Below, in pieces: positions 5,845 through 6,790 of a DNA stretch of 6,790 nt. Source of the stretch: Gemmatimonadota bacterium (GTDB taxonomy: Bacteria > Gemmatimonadota > Gemmatimonadetes > Longimicrobiales > Gaopeijiaceae); contig PWZC01000125.1 in NCBI GenBank assembly GCA_003567615.1, forward strand, positions 1 through 6,790, read 5' to 3'. Position numbers and translations under genes: made by a program. Below the pieces are notes generated by a model, which had not been told where the DNA came from, did not search any database, and worked only from the letters and a program-made list of their open reading frames with translations. How positions within the stretch are numbered: the stretch's first letter is position 1; every line of letters begins with the position of its first letter.

Positions 5845-5868
5845 ATCCAGCGCCGATCAGGGGGTCAA
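5840..5868 (-). promoter_or_regulatory. Candidate lexA promoter overlapping the gltX stop codon
   Basis: On the minus strand TTGACC (plus 5863-5868, five of six consensus matches) is followed by a 17-base spacer and TAAGCT (plus 5840-5845, three of six matches). The -35 box contains the gltX TGA stop (5865-5867). Transcription would start near 5833, giving a leader of about 37 bases with a well-placed GGAG before ATG 5796. This local AT-rich patch stands out from its surroundings, which supports a promoter. Confidence 0.5.
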
Positions 5869-6790
5869 GCGTTGTCCGCCACCCGGGTCCGGATGCGCTG
5901 CACACCCGCCGCCATCCGGGCCATGGAGCGGTCCCGTCCCATGGCCACCAGCACCTCGAAGATCCCCGGGCTCACCGCCTCCCCCACCAGCGCCACCCGG
6001 AGGGGGTGGATGAGCTTTCCGGCCCCGACGCCCCGCGCCTCGGCCAACCCCCGGAGTTCCTCTTCCAACCTCACCTCGGTCCACTCCCCGGCGTCGGCAT
6101 CCAACCCGCCAAGGCGCTCCCGCAGCGCCTCGAGGTGCCCGGCAGTCTCGTCCGGACGCCTGGCCCAGTGCTTCTGGACCGCCTCGGGGTCATAGGCGAT
6201 CTCGTCCGCCAGATAGGGTCGGAGCTTGAGCGCCACGTCGTCCACCGACCGCGCCCGGGTGGTGAGAAGCTCGAGGATGGAGCCGAACCAGTCCGGACTG
6301 GTTTCCATGGCCGACTCGGCCACCTCCCGGAGATCGGGCTCCAGCCGCGACATGACCCGAGAGGCCAGCGCCACGCCGTCCATGCGATTCAGATGCTGAC
6401 CGTTCAGCCACCCCAGCTTCTCCGAGTCGAAGACGGCACTCTTCTTCACCACCCGATCCAGGGAAAAGGCCCTCACCAACTCGGCCCGGCTCATGACCTC
6501 CTGATCCGTCCCCGGCGACCAGCCCAGGAGGGTGAGGAAGTTCACCATGGCTTCGGGAAGGATCCCCTGATTCTCGTAGTCCCCCACTGCCGTAGCCCCG
6601 TGTCGCTTGGAAAGGCGCTTGCCGTCCGGACCCAGAATCAGGGGGAGGTGGGCGAATTCCGGCACCGGGTACCCCAGCGCCTCGTAGAGGAGGATCTGCT
6701 TGGGGGTGTTGGAGAGGTGGTCATCGCCCCGCATCACCAGGGTGATCTTCATGAAGGCGTCGTCCGAGACCACCGCCAGGTTGTAGGTGG
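5865..6790 (-). CDS. gltX: Glutamate--tRNA ligase, C-terminal part (gene cut by the right window edge)
   Basis: GluRS charges tRNA-Glu with glutamate in the cytoplasm. About 308 residues are visible; the usual length is about 480, so the N-terminal third, with the HIGH-type ATP motif, lies beyond the window. The visible part opens inside the Rossmann catalytic domain (TYNLAVVSDDAFMKIT, then RGDDHLSNTPKQ). It contains the class I KLSKR-type loop as KRLSKRHG (about plus 6598-6621) and continues into the helical anticodon-binding domain (AVFDSEKLGWLNGQH; GKLIHPLRVALVGEAVSPG near the end). It reads open to the last base, so nothing suggests a break. Whether it is discriminating or also charges tRNA-Gln cannot be told from this part. 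It is the upstream neighbour of the lexA-like gene, 68 bases away, and may be partly cotranscribed with it. Confidence 0.96.
   Translation of the reverse strand, partial: TYNLAVVSDDAFMKITLVMRGDDHLSNTPKQILLYEALGYPVPEFAHLPLILGPDGKRLSKRHGATAVGDYENQGILPEAMVNFLTLLGWSPGTDQEVMSRAELVRAFSLDRVVKKSAVFDSEKLGWLNGQHLNRMDGVALASRVMSRLEPDLREVAESAMETSPDWFGSILELLTTRARSVDDVALKLRPYLADEIAYDPEAVQKHWARRPDETAGHLEALRERLGGLDADAGEWTEVRLEEELRGLAEARGVGAGKLIHPLRVALVGEAVSPGIFEVLVAMGRDRSMARMAAGVQRIRTRVADNA

Noticed and set aside
1..6790. CRISPR array, insertion sequence, attachment site or phage genes
   Set aside because: No regularly spaced repeats, transposase, integrase or terminal repeats were seen. All coding sequence is accounted for by ordinary chromosomal families.

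Overview
This is a very GC-rich bacterial window with dense coding, strong G/C preference at third codon positions, and long spurious open frames on both strands. The gene content is chromosomal housekeeping plus accessory genes: glutamyl-tRNA synthetase, a LexA-family repressor, the tRNA adenosine deaminase TadA, a lipoprotein with a GHL10 glycosidase-like domain, an NhaC-type antiporter and an Ada-like alkyltransferase. Nothing marks it as a phage, plasmid or transposon. The style would suit Gemmatimonadota or another high-GC Gram-negative lineage, but that placement is a guess from gene style and composition only.

Layout. Positions 1-153 are a non-coding upstream region. It holds a candidate leftward promoter for a divergent gene lying off the left edge, an inverted repeat around that promoter, and a palindrome in front of the Ada-like gene. 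Two rightward genes follow: an AraC-type HTH plus O6-alkylguanine-DNA alkyltransferase fusion (154-1053) and an NhaC-family antiporter (1249-2943). They are separated by 195 bases that contain a weak promoter candidate and a possible RNA structure over the antiporter ribosome binding site. The rest runs leftward, in transcription order: gltX (cut by the right edge), lexA-like, tadA, GHL10 lipoprotein. The antiporter and the lipoprotein genes converge so tightly that both stop codons lie in the same CTAG (2940-2943).

How the genes work together. tadA and the lipoprotein gene are coupled by an ATGA overlap and probably share a transcript with lexA, which appears to have its own promoter overlapping the gltX stop codon. 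The most notable observation is that the LexA-like protein keeps the normal winged-helix domain and peptidase S24-like fold, but ungapped comparison with E. coli LexA puts Glu where the catalytic Ser should be, Tyr where the catalytic Lys should be, and His-Pro where the Ala-Gly cleavage site should be. It should be unable to cleave itself. The other DNA-damage gene, the Ada-like protein, lacks the N-terminal methylphosphotriester-sensing domain of classical Ada. So two damage-response regulators in one window both lack the standard signal-sensing step. Also notable are a 10-base C homopolymer in the lipoprotein coding strand and an 8-base G run just before the antiporter start.
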